From: Strongylocentrotus purpuratus
Lineage: Eukaryota > Echinodermata > Echinoidea > Camarodonta > Strongylocentrotidae
Direction: 5' to 3'
Assembly (NCBI RefSeq): GCF_000002235.5
Contig: NW_022145597.1
Coordinates: forward strand, 29,952,797 to 30,016,796
DNA: 64,000 bases
The position numbers were made by a program, and so were the translations under genes. Positions 12,429-26,950 of the stretch are shown here, in pieces. The stretch's first letter is position 1, and every line of letters starts with the position of its first letter. The notes below the pieces were generated by a model. The model made no database searches. It was not told where the DNA came from and saw nothing but the letters and a program-made list of their open reading frames with translations.

Positions 12429-14451
12429 GGCTACGCTGACGACCGCCGGCTACGCTGACGACCGCCGGCTACGCTGACGACCGCCGGCTACGCTGACGAC
12501 CGCCGGCTACGCTGACGCTACCGCCAGCTAAAAAAAAGACCCCCCCCAAAAAAAAGACCCCCCCCCAAAAAAAGACCCCCCCCCAAAAAAAAGACCCCCA
12601 CAAAAAAAGACCCCCCCCCCCTAAAAAACCCCCCCCCCCCCAAGGGGCTCCATTACAGTTTTTTTTCCTACACTCAGCTGCTTCCCCTCACCAAAGGTCC
12701 TTTTTCAAGTTTTTTTTTGAGGAATCCATTGACATATTGTGATTTGGAACCCTTTCCCATACATCAACAACACCAACAATAATTATTTTTATCACACCAA
12801 ACTTTGAGTGAGATGAAAATGGGTTCTAACATCAGTTTTTCTTTTTCAAAGATTTACAAAAAAAAATTAAAAAAAGCACTAGCTGGGAGTCGAACCCGAT
12901 ACCTTCCAATTGCCAGGCGTTTGCCTATCCACTAGACTAATGTGTCACAGTGGTAATTTCATGTATTTTTTGATATTGATACTTATTGTTGTAGATGTAG
13001 CAAAAGACGTATTCTAACTAATTCAGAGAGTCGCTTGTTAAAGAAAGAGTATCAAATGTTATTTTCTCCTTTGTTGAGGAGGTGGGGGGGGATGTCCCTT
13101 TTAAAAAAGGAGATGGACACGTCAATATCATGGGGTAAAGAAAAAAAAATGAAAATAACATGAGGTATAAAGAAGAAGCTGGGAGTCGAACCCGAGTACA
13201 TACATACATTGCGTTGTGAAGCGATCAGTCTTATCCACAAGACCATTTGCCTCACTGCTACTAACTGGTTCACTTCTTGGTGTTATAGCACTTTCTGCAT
13301 GTTAACGACTTTTATATGTTGATTTACTGATTTAACGATTTCGGGATGCATAATTATTCATATTTTTGCAGTCCGATGTTGTCAAGATTGCCCGTAAATG
13401 TTTTCTTTCAGTTACTGATATTTCTGATATAATAGTGAGGTTTTATGTTATTTTCATTTATTTTGCAATCTGCTGACTTAAACTTCAAGTGATATGACAA
13501 TAGGCCACTGCCCTGACATAGCATAATGAACAGAACACGGATCTATTCAATTTAGGATATGCTACGAATTCTGTAACAGGGCACCAATGAATAGGGAAGC
13601 TTGGCTATTCGATTCTGTGTTCAATAGCTTGCACCTGCAGCATCAATTAATGAATTGAAGAAAAAACCCGACCCTCCCTTCATTGACGGAATATTTTTGT
13701 CAATTGCGAGGATTACATAAGAGGTAATAATCATTCCTGACATTGCAACAATGACCGCATTATGTTGATGTATTGTCCATAAAGGTACTGAGAAGGTCTT
13801 TCTCCTTGTCTGCATGGAGGACACGCACTTTGAATATCCCCATAGAAAAAGGATAGAATGAGGCTGTAGTCTCATTTAAAAAAAGGAAGCGATTTTGGGA
13901 CAGTTCAAAATAATGCTGGGAAATGGAAATTAAAATGATACCGTTTTAAAAACCAGTTAGATATGGTTTTTGGACAAGAAGCATGAGATAATTCATTGCT
14001 CGGCAATCTGGACTGTATTTGAAACAGAGCATCCAATATTCCTGATATTTAATAGTATACTGTCAATGAAAAAATATAACGAAAAAAATAATAATAATGG
14101 ACCTCTTTACCCAAGGCTGTGTGTCTTTGTCGAGCACAAAATGATTCTGCTCGGGTATGCAGGCCAGTTGTTAGCCCATATTGGGCTTGAATAGACTTGA
14201 ATTGAAAGACCCTTTGTTTCACCTCGCGAAGTTTGGGCGTTTTCATATGAGGAGTAAAACCTTGCCCATCATTGAATTCATGTTGTAAAGTTGTTTACAG
14301 ACTGGAAAAGGATAGCATGGGAGTGTACAGATTGAATAAATGGATGCAAGTAGTACTGAAAATGTAAAAAACTTGTTTGACCTGGCAATAAGGGACTCTT
14401 GAATGTAGTTTGAAAATTGGACATGGCTTTGGGCTAACGCTACCGGCCACC
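12429..14451. repeat. Macrosatellite unit 7 (shortest)
   Basis: 2023 bp, the shortest unit. It has five minisatellite copies, the last a variant ending GACGCTACCGCC, and a shorter A/C-run tail. B-boxes start at 12886 and 13182. Confidence 0.9.
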
Positions 14452-16491
14452 GGCTACGCTGACGACGCGCGCGGCTACGCTGACGACCGCCGGCTACGCT
14501 GACGACCGCCGGCTACGCTGACGACCGCCGGCTACGCTGACGACCGCCAGCTAAAAAAAAAAAAGACCCCCCCAAAAAAAAGACCCCCCCCCCAAAAAAA
14601 GACCCCCCCAAAAAAAAACCCCCCCCAAAAAAAAACCCCCCACAAAAAAGACCCCCCCCCCCCATAAAAAGACCCCCCCCCCCCAAGGGGCTCCATTACA
14701 GTTTTTTTCCTACACTCAGCTGCTTCCCCTCACCAAAGGTCCTTTTTCAAGTTTTTTTTGAGGAATCCATTGACATATTGTGATTTGGAACCCTTTCCCA
14801 TACATCAACAACACCAACAATAATTATTTTTATCACACCAAACTTTGAGTGAGATGAAAATGGGTTCTAACATCAGTTTTTCTTTTTCAAAGATTTACAA
14901 AAAAAAATAAAAAAAGCACTAGCTGGGAGTCGAACCCGATACCTTCCAATTGCCAGGCGTTTGCCTATCCACTAGACTAATGTGTCACAGTGGTAATTTT
15001 CATGTATTTTTTTTTGATATTGATACTTATTGTTGTAGATGTAGCAAAAGACGTATTCTAACTAATTCAGAGAGTCGCTTGTTAAAGAAGAGTATCAAAT
15101 GTTATTTTCTCCTTTGTTGAGGAGGTGGGGGGGGATGTCCCCTTTAAAAAAAGGAGATGGACACGTCAATATCATGGGGTAAAGAAAAAAAATGAAAAAT
15201 AACATGAGGTATAAAGAGAAGCTGGGAGTCGAACCCGAGTACATACATACATTACGTTGTGAAGCGATCAGTCTTATCCACAAGACCATTTGCCTCACTG
15301 CTACTAACTGGTTCACTTCTTGGTGTTATAGCACTTTCTGCATGTTAACGACTTTTATATGTTGATTTACTGATTTAACGATTTCGGGATGCATAATTAT
15401 TCATATTTTTGCAGTCCGATGTTGTCAAGATTGCCCGTAAATGTTTTCTTTCAGTTACTGATATTTCTGATATAATAGTGAGGTTTTATGTTATTTTCAT
15501 TTATTTTGCAATCTGCTGACTTAAACTTCAAGTGATATGACAATAGGCCACTGCCCTGACATAGCATAATGAACAGACACGGATCTATTCAATTTAGGAT
15601 ATGCTACGAATTCTGTAACAGGGCACCAATGAATAGGGAAGCTTGGCTATTCGATTCTGTGTTCAATAGCTTGCACCTGCAGCATCAATTAATGAATTGA
15701 AGAAAAAAACCCGACCCTCCCTTCATTGACGGAATATTTTTGTCAATTGCGAGGATTACATAAGAGGTAATAATAGCATTCCTGACATTGCAACAATGAC
15801 CGCATTATGTTGATGTATTGTCCATAAAGGTACTGAGAAGGTCTTTCTCCTTGTCTGCATGGAGGACACGCACTTTGAATATCCCCATAGAAAAGATAGA
15901 ATGAGGCTGTAGTCTCATTTAAAAAAAGGAAAGCGATTTTGGGACAGTTCAAAATAATGCTGGGAAATGGAAATTAAAATGATACCGTTTTAAAAACCAG
16001 TTAGATATGGTTTTTGGACAAGAAGCATGAGATAATTCATTGCTCGGCAATCTGGACTGTATTTGAAACAGAGCATCCAATATTCCTGATATTTAATAGT
16101 ATACTGTCAATGAAAAATATAACGAAAAAAATAATAATAATGGACCTCTTTACCCAAGGCTGTGTGTCTTTGTCGAGCACAAAATGATTCTGCTCGGGTA
16201 TGCAGGCCAGTTGTTAGCCCATATTGGGCTTGAATAGACTTGAATTGAAAGACCCTTTGTTTCACCTCGCGAAGTTTGGGCGTTTTCATATGAGGAGTAA
16301 AACCTTGCCCATCATTGAATTCATGTTGTAAAGTTGTTTACAGACTGGAAAGGATAGCATGGGAGTGTACAGATTGAATAAATGGATGCAAGTAGTACTG
16401 AAAATGTAAAAACTTGTTTGACCTGGCAATAAGGGACTCTTGAATGTAGTTTTAAATTGGACATGGCTTTGGGCTAACGCTACCGGCCACC
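14452..16491. repeat. Macrosatellite unit 8
   Basis: 2040 bp, five minisatellite copies, the first altered to GACGACGCGCGC. B-boxes start at 14926 and 15225. Confidence 0.9.
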
Positions 16492-18586
16492 GGCTACGCT
16501 GACGACCGCCGGCTACGCTGACGACCGCCGCTACGCTGACGACCGCCGGCTACGCTGACGACCGCCGCTACGCTGACGACCGCCGGCTACGCTGACACCG
16601 CCGGCTACGCTGACGACCCGGCTACGCTGACGACCGCCAGCTAAAAAAAGACCCCCCCCCAAAAAAAGACCCCCCCCAAAAAAAAGACCCCCCCCCCAAA
16701 AAAAGACCCCCCCCCCAAAAAAAAGACCCCCCCACAAAAAAAGACCCCCCCCCCAAAAAAAACCCCCCCCCCCCCCCAAGGGCTCCATTACAGTTTTTTC
16801 CTACACTCAGCTGCTTCCCCTCACCAAAGGTCCTTTTTCAAGTTTTTTTTTGAGGAATCCATTGACATATTGTGATTTGGAACCCTTTCCCATACATCAA
16901 CAACACCAACAATAATTATTTTATCACACCAAACTTTGAGTGAGATGAAAATGGGTTCTAACATCAGTTTTTTCTTTTTCAAAGATTTACAAAAAAAAAT
17001 TAAAAAGCACTAGCTGGGAGTCGAACCCGATACCTTCCAATTGCCAGGCGTTTGCCTATCCACTAGACTAATGTGTCACAGTGGTAATTTTCATGTATTT
17101 TTTCATATTGATACTTATTGTTGTAGATGTAGCAAAGACGTATTCTAACTAATTCAGAGAGTCGCTTGTTAAAGAAAGAGTATCAAATGTTATTTTCTCC
17201 TTTGTTGAGGAGGTGGGGGGGGATGTCCCCTTTAAAAAAAGGAGATGGACACGTCAATATCATGGGTAAAGAAAAAAAAAATGAAAAAATAACATGAGGT
17301 ATAAAGAAGAAGCTGGGAGTCGAACCCGAGTACATACATACATTACGTTGTGAAGCGATCAGTCTTATCCACAAGACCACTTTGCCTCACTGCTACTAAC
17401 TGGTTCACTTCTTGGTGTTATAGCACTTTCTGCATGTTAACGACTTTTATATGTTGATTTACTGATTTAACGATTTCGGGATGCATAATTATTCATATTT
17501 TTGCAGTCCGATGTTGTCAAGATTGCCCGTAATGTTTTCTTTCAGTTACTGATATTTCTGATATAATAGTGAGGTTTTATGTTATTTTCATTTATTTTGC
17601 AATCTGCTGACTTAAACTTCAAGTGATATGACAATAGCCACTGCCCTGACATAGCATAATGAACAGACACGGATCTATTCAATTTAGGATATGCTACGAA
17701 TTCTGTAACAGGGCACCAATGAATAGGGAAGCTTGGCTATTCGATTCTGTGTTCAATAGCTTGCACCTGCAGCATCATTAATGAATTGAAGAAAAAAACC
17801 CGACCCTCCCTTCATTGACGGAATATTTTTGTCAATTGCGAGGATTACATAAGAGGTAATAATATCATTCCTGACATTGCAACAATGACCGCATTATGTT
17901 GATGTATTGTCCATAAAGGTACTGAGAAGGTCTTTCTCCTTGTCTGCATGGAGGACACGCACTTTGAATATCCCCATAGAAAAAGGATAGAATGGGGCTG
18001 TAGTCTCATTTAAAAAAAGGAAAGCGATTTTGGGACAGTTCAAATAATGCTGGGAAATGGAAATTAAAATGATACCGTTTTAAAAACCAGTTAGATATGG
18101 TTTTTGGACAAGAAGCATGAGATAATTCATTGCTCGGCAATCTGGACTGTATTTGAAACAGAGCATCCAATATTCCTGATATTTAATAGTATACTGTCAA
18201 TGAAAAAATATAACGAAAAAAATAATAATAATGGACCTCTTTACCCAAGGCTGTGTGTCTTTGTCGAGCACAAAATGATTCTGCTCGGTATGCAGGCCAG
18301 TTGTTAGCCCATATTGGGCTTGAATAGACTTGAATTGAAAGACCCTTTGTTTCACCTCGCGAAGTTTGGGCGTTTCATATGAGGAGTAAAACCTTGCCCA
18401 TCATTGAATTCATGTTGTAAAGTTGTTTACAGACTGGAAAAGGATAGCATGGGAGTGTACAGATTGAATAAATGGATGCAAGTAGTACTGAAAATGTAAA
18501 AAACTTGTTTTTGACCTGGCAATAAGGGACTCTTGAATGTAGTTTGAAAATTGGACATGGCTTTGGGGCTAACGCTACCGGCCACC
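16492..18586. repeat. Macrosatellite unit 9
   Basis: 2095 bp, eight minisatellite copies, four of them one to several bases short. B-boxes start at 17017 and 17316. Confidence 0.9.
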
Positions 18587-20659
18587 GCTACGCTGACGAC
18601 CGCCGTACGCTGACGACCGCCGGCTACGCTGACGACCGCCGCTACGCTGACGACCGCCGGCTACGCTGACGACCGCCGGCTACGCTGACGACCGCCGGCT
18701 ACGCTGACGACCGCCAGCTAAAAAAAAGACCCCCCCCAAAAAAGACCCCCCCCCAAAAAAAGACCCCCCCCCCCAAAAAAAAGACCCCCCCCCCAAAAAA
18801 AGACCCCCAAAAAAAAAGACCCCCCCCCATAAAAAAGACCCCCCCCCCCCAAGGGGCTCCATTACAGTTTTTTCCTACACTCAGCTGCTTCCCCTCACCA
18901 AAGGTCCTTTTTCAAGTTTTTTTTTGAGGAATCCATTGACATATTGTGATTTGGAACCCTTTCCCATACATCAACAACACCAACAATAATTATTTTTATC
19001 ACACCAAACTTTGAGTGAGATGAAAATGGGTTCTAACATCAGTTTTTCTTTTTCAAAGATTTACAAAAAAAATTAAAAAAGCACTAGCTGGGAGTCGAAC
19101 CCGATACCTTCCAAGTGCCAGGCGTTTGCCTATCCACTAGACTAATGTGTCACAGTGGTAATTTCATGTATTTTTTGATATTGATACTTATTGTTGTAGA
19201 TGTAGCAAAAGACGTATTCTAACTAATTCAGAGAGTCGCTTGTTAAAGAAAGAGTATCAAATGTTATTTTCTCCTTTGTTGAGGAGGTGGGGGGGGGGGA
19301 TGTCCCCTTTAAAAAAAGAGATGGACACGTCAATATCATGGGGTAAAGAAAAAAAAATGAAAAAATAACATGAGGTATAAAGAAGAAGCTGGGAGTCGAA
19401 CCCGAGTACATACATACATTACGTTGTGAAGCGATCAGTCTTATCCACAAGACCAATTTGCCTCACTGCTACTAACTGGTTCACTTCTTGGTGTTATAGC
19501 ACTTTCTGCATGTTAACGACTTTTATATGTTGATTTACTGATTTAACGATTTCGGGATGCATAATTATTCATATTTTTGCAGTCCGATGTTGTCAAGATT
19601 GCCCGTAAATTTTTCTTTCAGTTACTGATATTTCTGATATAATAGTGAGGTTTTATGTTATTTTCATTTATTTTGCAATCTGCTGACTTAAACTTCAAGT
19701 GATATGACAATAGGCCACTGCCCTGACATAGCATAATGAACAGGACACGGATCTATTCAATTTAGGATATGCTACGAATTCTGTAACAGGGCACCAATGA
19801 ATAGGGAAGCTTGGCTATTCGATTCTGTGTTCAATAGCTTGCACCTGCAGCATCAATTAATGAATTGAAGAAAAAAAACCCGACCCTCCCTTCATTGACG
19901 GAATATTTTTGTCAATTGCGAGGATTACATAAGAGGTAATAATATCATTCCTGACATTGCAACAATGACCGCATTATGTTGATGTATTGTCCATAAAGGT
20001 ACTGAGAGGTCTTTCTCCTTGTCTGCATGGAGGACACGCACTTTGAATATCCCCATAGAAAAGGATAGAATGAGGCTGTAGTCTCATTTAAAAAAAGGAA
20101 AGCGATTTTGGGACAGTTCAAATAATGCTGGGAAATGGAAATTAAAATGATACCGTTTTAAAACCAGTTAGATATGGTTTTTGGACAAGAAGCATGAGAT
20201 AATTCATTGCTCGGCAATCTGGACTGTATTTGAAACAGAGCATCCAATATTCCTGATATTTAATAGTATACTGTCAATGAAAAAATATAACGAAAAATAA
20301 TAATAATGGACCTCTTTACCCAAGGCTGTGTGTCTTTGTCGAGCACAAAATGATTCTGCTCGGGTATGCAGGCCAGTTGTTAGCCCATATTGGGCTTGAA
20401 TAGACTTGAATTGAAAGACCCTTTGTTTCACCTCGCGAAGTTTGGGCGTTTCATATGAGGAGTAAAACCTTGCCCATCATTGAATTCATGTTGTAAAGTT
20501 GTTTACAGACTGGAAAAGGATAGCATGGGAGTGTACAGATTGAATAAATGGATGTAAGTAGTACTGAAAATGTAAAAAACTTGTTTAACCTGGCAATAAG
20601 GGACTCTTGAATGTAGTTTGAAAATTGGACATGGCTTTGGGGCTAACGCTACGGCCACC
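18587..20659. repeat. Macrosatellite unit 10
   Basis: 2073 bp, seven minisatellite copies, one reduced to GTACGCTGACGACCGCC. B-boxes start at 19091 and 19392. Confidence 0.9.
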
Positions 20660-22767
20660 GGCTACGCTGACGACCGCCGGCTACGCTGACGACCGCCGGC
20701 TACGCTGACGACCGCCGGCTACGCTGACGACCGCCGGCTACGCTGACGACCGCCGGCTACGCTGACGACCGCCGCTACGCTGACGACCGCCGGCTACGCT
20801 GACGACCGCCCCTAAAAAAAGACCCCCCCCCAAAAAAGACCCCCCCCCCAAAAAAAAAAAAGACCCCCCCCCAAAAAAAACCCCCCCCCAAAAAAAAAGA
20901 CCCCCACAAAAAAAAGACCCCCCCCCCATAAAAAGACCCCCCCCCCCCCCCAAGGGGCTCCATTACAGTTTTTTCCTACACTCAGCTGCTTCCCCTCACC
21001 AAAGGTCCTTTTCAAGTTTTTTTTGAGGAATCCATTGACATATTGTGATTTGGAACCCTTTCCCATACATCAACAACACCAACAATAATTATTTTTATCA
21101 CACCAAACTTTGAGTGAGATGAAAATGGGTTCTAACATCAGTTTTTCTTTTTCAAAGATTTACAAAAAAAATTAAAAAAAGCACTAGCTGGGAGTCGAAC
21201 CCGATACCTTCCAATTGCCAGGCGTTTGCCTATCCACTAGACTAATGTGTCACAGTGGTAATTTTCATGTATTTTTTGATATTGATACTTATTGTTGTAG
21301 ATGTAGCAAAAGACGTATTCTAACTAATTCAGAGAGTCGCTTGTTAAAGAAAGAGTATCAAATGTTATTTTCTCCTTTGTTGAGGAGGTGGGGGGGGATG
21401 TCCCCTTTAAAAAAAGGAGATGGACACGTCAATATCATGGGGTAAAGAAAAAAAAAATGAAAAATAACATGAGGTATAAAGAAGAAGCTGGGAGTCGAAC
21501 CCGAGTACATACATACATTACGTTGTGAAGCGATCAGTCTTATCCACAAGACCAATTTGCCTCACTGCTACTAACTGGTTCACTTCTTGGTGTTATAGCA
21601 CTTTCTGCATGTTAACGACTTTTATATGTTGATTTACTGATTTAACGATTTCGGGATGCATAATTATTCATATTTTTGCAGTCCGATGTTGTCAAGATTG
21701 CCCGTAAATGTTTTCTTTCAGTTACTGATATTTCTGATATAATAGTGAGGTTTTATGTTATTTTCATTTATTTTGCAATCTGCTGACTTAAACTTCAAGT
21801 GATATGACAATAGGCCACTGCCCTGACATAGCATAATGAACAGGACACGGATCTATTCAATTTAGGATATGCTACGAATTCTGTAACAGGGCACCAATGA
21901 ATAGGGAAGCTTGGCTATTCGATTCTGTGTTCAATAGCTTGCACCTGCAGCATCAATTAATGAATTGAAGAAAAAAACCCGACCCTCCCTTCATTGACGG
22001 AATATTTTTGTCAATTGCGAGGATTACATAAGAGGTAATAATATCATTCCTGACATTGCAACAATGACCGCATTATGTTGATGTATTGTCCATAAAGGTA
22101 CTGAGAAGGTCTTTCTCCTTGTCTGCATGGAGGACACGCACTTTGAATATCCCCATAGAAAAAGGATAGAATGAGGCTGTAGTCTCATTTAAAAAAAGGA
22201 AAGCGATTTTGGGACAGTTCAAAATAATGCTGGGAAATGGAAATTAAAATGATACCGTTTTAAAAACCAGTTAGATATGGTTTTTGGACAAGAAGCATGA
22301 GATAATTCATTGCTCGGCAATCTGGACTGTATTTGAAACAGAGCATCCAATATTCCTGATATTTAATAGTATACTGTCAATGAAAAAATATAACGAAAAA
22401 AAATAATAATAATGGACCTCTTTACCCAAGGCTGTGTGTCTTTGTCGAGCACAAAATGATTCTGCTCGGGTATGCAGGCCAGTTGTTAGCCCATATTGGG
22501 CTTGAATAGACTTGAATTGAAAGACCCTTTGTTTCACCTCGCGAAGTTTGGGCGTTTTCATATGAGGAGTAAAACCTTGCCCATCATTGAATTCATGTTG
22601 TAAAGTTGTTTACAGACTGGAAAAGGATAGCATGGGAGTGTACAGATTGAATAAATGGATGCAAGTAGTACTGAAAATGTAAAAAACTTGTTTGACCTGG
22701 CAATAAGGGACTCTTGAATGTAGTTTGAAAATTGGACATGGCTTTGGGGCTAACGCTACCGGCCACC
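20660..22767. repeat. Macrosatellite unit 11
   Basis: 2108 bp, eight minisatellite copies; the last leads into CCCTAAAA instead of AGCTAAAA. B-boxes start at 21191 and 21491. From about 21.1 kb onward the units become nearly identical outside homopolymers. Confidence 0.9.
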
Positions 22768-24857
22768 GGCTACGCTGACGACCGCCGGCTACGCTGACGA
22801 CCGCCGGCTACGCTGACGACCGCCGGCTACGCTGACGACCGCCGGCTACGCTGACGACCGCCGGCTACGCTGACGACCGCCGGCTACGCTGACGACCGCC
22901 AGCTAAAAAAAGACCCCCCCCCAAAAAAAGACCCCCCCCAAAAAAAAAAGACCCCCCCCCCAAAAAAAGACCCCCCCCAAAAAAAAGACCCCCCACAAAA
23001 AAAAGACCCCCCCCCCATAAAAAAGACCCCCCCCCCCCAAGGGGCTCCATTACAGTTTTTTCCTACACTCAGCTGCTTCCCCTCACCAAAGGTCCTTTTT
23101 CAAGTTTTTTTTTGAGGAATCCATTGACATATTGTGATTTGGAACCCTTTCCCATACATCAACAACACCAACAATAATTATTTTTATCACACCAAACTTT
23201 GAGTGAGATGAAAATGGGTTCTAACATCAGTTTTTCTTTTTCAAAGATTTACAAAAAAAAATTAAAAAAAGCACTAGCTGGGAGTCGAACCCGATACCTT
23301 CCAATTGCCAGGCGTTTGCCTATCCACTAGACTAATGTGTCACAGTGGTAATTTTCATGTATTTTTTGATATTGATACTTATTGTTGTAGATGTAGCAAA
23401 AGACGTATTCTAACTAATTCAGAGAGTCGCTTGTTAAAGAAAGAGTATCAAATGTTATTTTCTCCTTTGTTGAGGAGGTGGGGGGGGATGTCCCCTTTAA
23501 AAAAAGGAGATGGACACGTCAATATCATGGGGTAAAGAAAAAAAAAATGAAAAAATAACATGAGGTATAAAGAAGAAGCTGGGAGTCGAACCCGAGTACA
23601 TACATACATTACGTTGTGAAGCGATCAGTCTTATCCACAAGACCAATTTGCCTCACTGCTACTAACTGGTTCACTTCTTGGTGTTATAGCACTTTCTGCA
23701 TGTTAACGACTTTTATATGTTGATTTACTGATTTAACGATTTCGGGATGCATAATTATTCATATTTTTGCAGTCCGATGTTGTCAAGATTGCCCGTAAAT
23801 GTTTTCTTTCAGTTACTGATATTTCTGATATAATAGTGAGGTTTTATGTTATTTTCATTTATTTTGCAATCTGCTGACTTAAACTTCAAGTGATATGACA
23901 ATAGGCCACTGCCCTGACATAGCATAATGAACAGGACACGGATCTATTCAATTTAGGATATGCTACGAATTCTGTAACAGGGCACCAATGAATAGGGAAG
24001 CTTGGCTATTCGATTCTGTGTTCAATAGCTTGCACCTGCAGCATCAATTAATGAATTGAAGAAAAAAACCCGACCCTCCCTTCATTGACGGAATATTTTT
24101 GTCAATTGCGAGGATTACATAAGAGGTAATAATATCATTCCTGACATTGCAACAATGACCGCATTATGTTGATGTATTGTCCATAAAGGTACTGAGAAGG
24201 TCTTTCTCCTTGTCTGCATGGAGGACACGCACTTTGAATATCCCCATAGAAAAAGGATAGAATGAGGCTGTAGTCTCATTTAAAAAAAGGAAAGCGATTT
24301 GGGACAGTTCAAAATAATGCTGGGAAATGGAAATTAAAATGATACCGTTTTAAAAACCAGTTAGATATGGTTTTTGGACAAGAAGCATGAGATAATTCAT
24401 TGCTCGGCAATCTGGACTGTATTTGAAACAGAGCATCCAATATTCCTGATATTTAATAGTATACTGTCAATGAAAAAATATAACGAAAAAAAATAATAAT
24501 AATGGACCTCTTTACCCAAGGCTGTGTGTCTTTGTCGAGCACAAAATGATTCTGCTCGGGTATGCAGGCCAGTTGTTAGCCCATATTGGGCTTGAATAGA
24601 CTTGAATTGAAAGACCCTTTGTTTCACCTCGCGAAGTTTGGGCGTTTTCATATGAGGAGTAAAACCTTGCCCATCATTGAATTCATGTTGTAAAGTTGTT
24701 TACAGACTGGAAAAGGATAGCATGGGAGTGTACAGATTGAATAAATGGATGCAAGTAGTACTGAAAATGTAAAAAACTTGTTTGACCTGGCAATAAGGGA
24801 CTCTTGAATGTAGTTTGAAAATTGGACATGGCTTTGGGGCTAACGCTACCGGCCACC
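22768..24857. repeat. Macrosatellite unit 12
   Basis: 2090 bp, seven perfect minisatellite copies. B-boxes start at 23281 and 23582. Confidence 0.9.
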
Positions 24858-26950
24858 GGCTACGCTGACGACCGCCGGCTACGCTGACGACCGCCGGCTA
24901 CGCTGACGACCGCCGGCTACGCTGACGACCGCCGGCTACGCTGACGACCGCCGGCTACGCTGACGACCGCCGGCTACGCTGACGACCGCCAGCTAAAAAA
25001 AAGACCCCCCCCAAAAAAAAAGACCCCCCCCCCCAAAAAAAAAGACCCCCCCCAAAAAAAAAAGACCCCCCCCAAAAAAAAAAGACCCCCCACAAAAAAA
25101 GACCCCCCCCATAAAAAAGACCCCCCCCCCCCAAGGGGCTCCATTACAGTTTTTTCCTACACTCAGCTGCTTCCCCTCACCAAAGGTCCTTTTTCAAGTT
25201 TTTTTTTGAGGAATCCATTGACATATTGTGATTTGGAACCCTTTCCCATACATCAACAACACCAACAATAATTATTTTTATCACACCAAACTTTGAGTGA
25301 GATGAAAATGGGTTCTAACATCAGTTTTTCTTTTTCAAAGATTTACAAAAAAAAATTAAAAAAAGCACTAGCTGGGAGTCGAACCCGATACCTTCCAATT
25401 GCCAGGCGTTTGCCTATCCACTAGACTAATGTGTCACAGTGGTAATTTTCATGTATTTTTTGATATTGATACTTATTGTTGTAGATGTAGCAAAAGACGT
25501 ATTCTAACTAATTCAGAGAGTCGCTTGTTAAAGAAAGAGTATCAAATGTTATTTTCTCCTTTGTTGAGGAGGTGGGGGGGATGTCCCCTTTAAAAAAAGG
25601 AGATGGACACGTCAATATCATGGGGTAAAGAAAAAAAAAATGAAAAAATAACATGAGGTATAAAGAAGAAGCTGGGAGTCGAACCCGAGTACATACATAC
25701 ATTACGTTGTGAAGCGATCAGTCTTATCCACAAGACCAGTTTGCCTCACTGCTACTAACTGGTTCACTTCTTGGTGTTATAGCACTTTCTGCATGTTAAC
25801 GACTTTTATATGTTGATTTACTGATTTAACGATTTCGGGATGCATAATTATTCATATTTTTGCAGTCCGATGTTGTCAAGATTGCCCGTAAATGTTTTCT
25901 TTCAGTTACTGATATTTCTGATATAATAGTGAGGTTTTATGTTATTTTCATTTATTTTGCAATCTGCTGACTTAAACTTCAAGTGATATGACAATAGGCC
26001 ACTGCCCTGACATAGCATAATGAACAGGACACGGATCTATTCAATTTAGGATATGCTACGAATTCTGTAACAGGGCACCAATGAATAGGGAAGCTTGGCT
26101 ATTCGATTCTGTGTTCAATAGCTTGCACCTGCAGCATCAATTAATGAATTGAAGAAAAAAACCCGACCCTCCCTTCATTGACGGAATATTTTTGTCAATT
26201 GCGAGGATTACATAAGAGGTAATAATATCATTCCTGACATTGCAACAATGACCGCATTATGTTGATGTATTGTCCATAAAGGTACTGAGAAGGTCTTTCT
26301 CCTTGTCTGCATGGAGGACACGCACTTTGAATATCCCCATAGAAAAAGGATAGAATGAGGCTGTAGTCTCATTTAAAAAAAGAAAGCGATTTTGGGACAG
26401 TTCAAAATAATGCTGGGAAATGGAAATTAAAATGATACCGTTTTAAAAACCAGTTAGATATGGTTTTTGGACAAGAAGCATGAGATAATTCATTGCTCGG
26501 CAATCTGGACTGTATTTGAAACAGAGCATCCAATATTCCTGATATTTAATAGTATACTGTCAATGAAAAAATATAACGAAAAAAAATAATAATAATGGAC
26601 CTCTTTACCCAAGGCTGTGTGTCTTTGTCGAGCACAAAATGATTCTGCTCGGGTATGCAGGCCAGTTGTTAGCCCATATTGGGCTTGAATAGACTTGAAT
26701 TGAAAGACCCTTTGTTTCACCTCGCGAAGTTTGGGCGTTTTCATATGAGGAGTAAAACCTTGCCCATCATTGAATTCATGTTGTAAAGTTGTTTACAGAC
26801 TGGAAAAGGATAGCATGGGAGTGTACAGATTGAATAAATGGATGCAAGTAGTACTGAAAATGTAAAAAACTTGTTTGACCTGGCAATAAGGGACTCTTGA
26901 ATGTAGTTTGAAAATTGGACATGGCTTTGGGGCTAACGCTACCGGCCACC
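24858..26950. repeat. Macrosatellite unit 13
   Basis: 2093 bp, seven perfect minisatellite copies. B-boxes start at 25375 and 25675. Confidence 0.9.

Noticed and set aside
16531-16788. Gly/Phe-rich frames over the A/C-run tails
   Set aside because: These are translations of G-run/T-run simple sequence; length and frame change from unit to unit.
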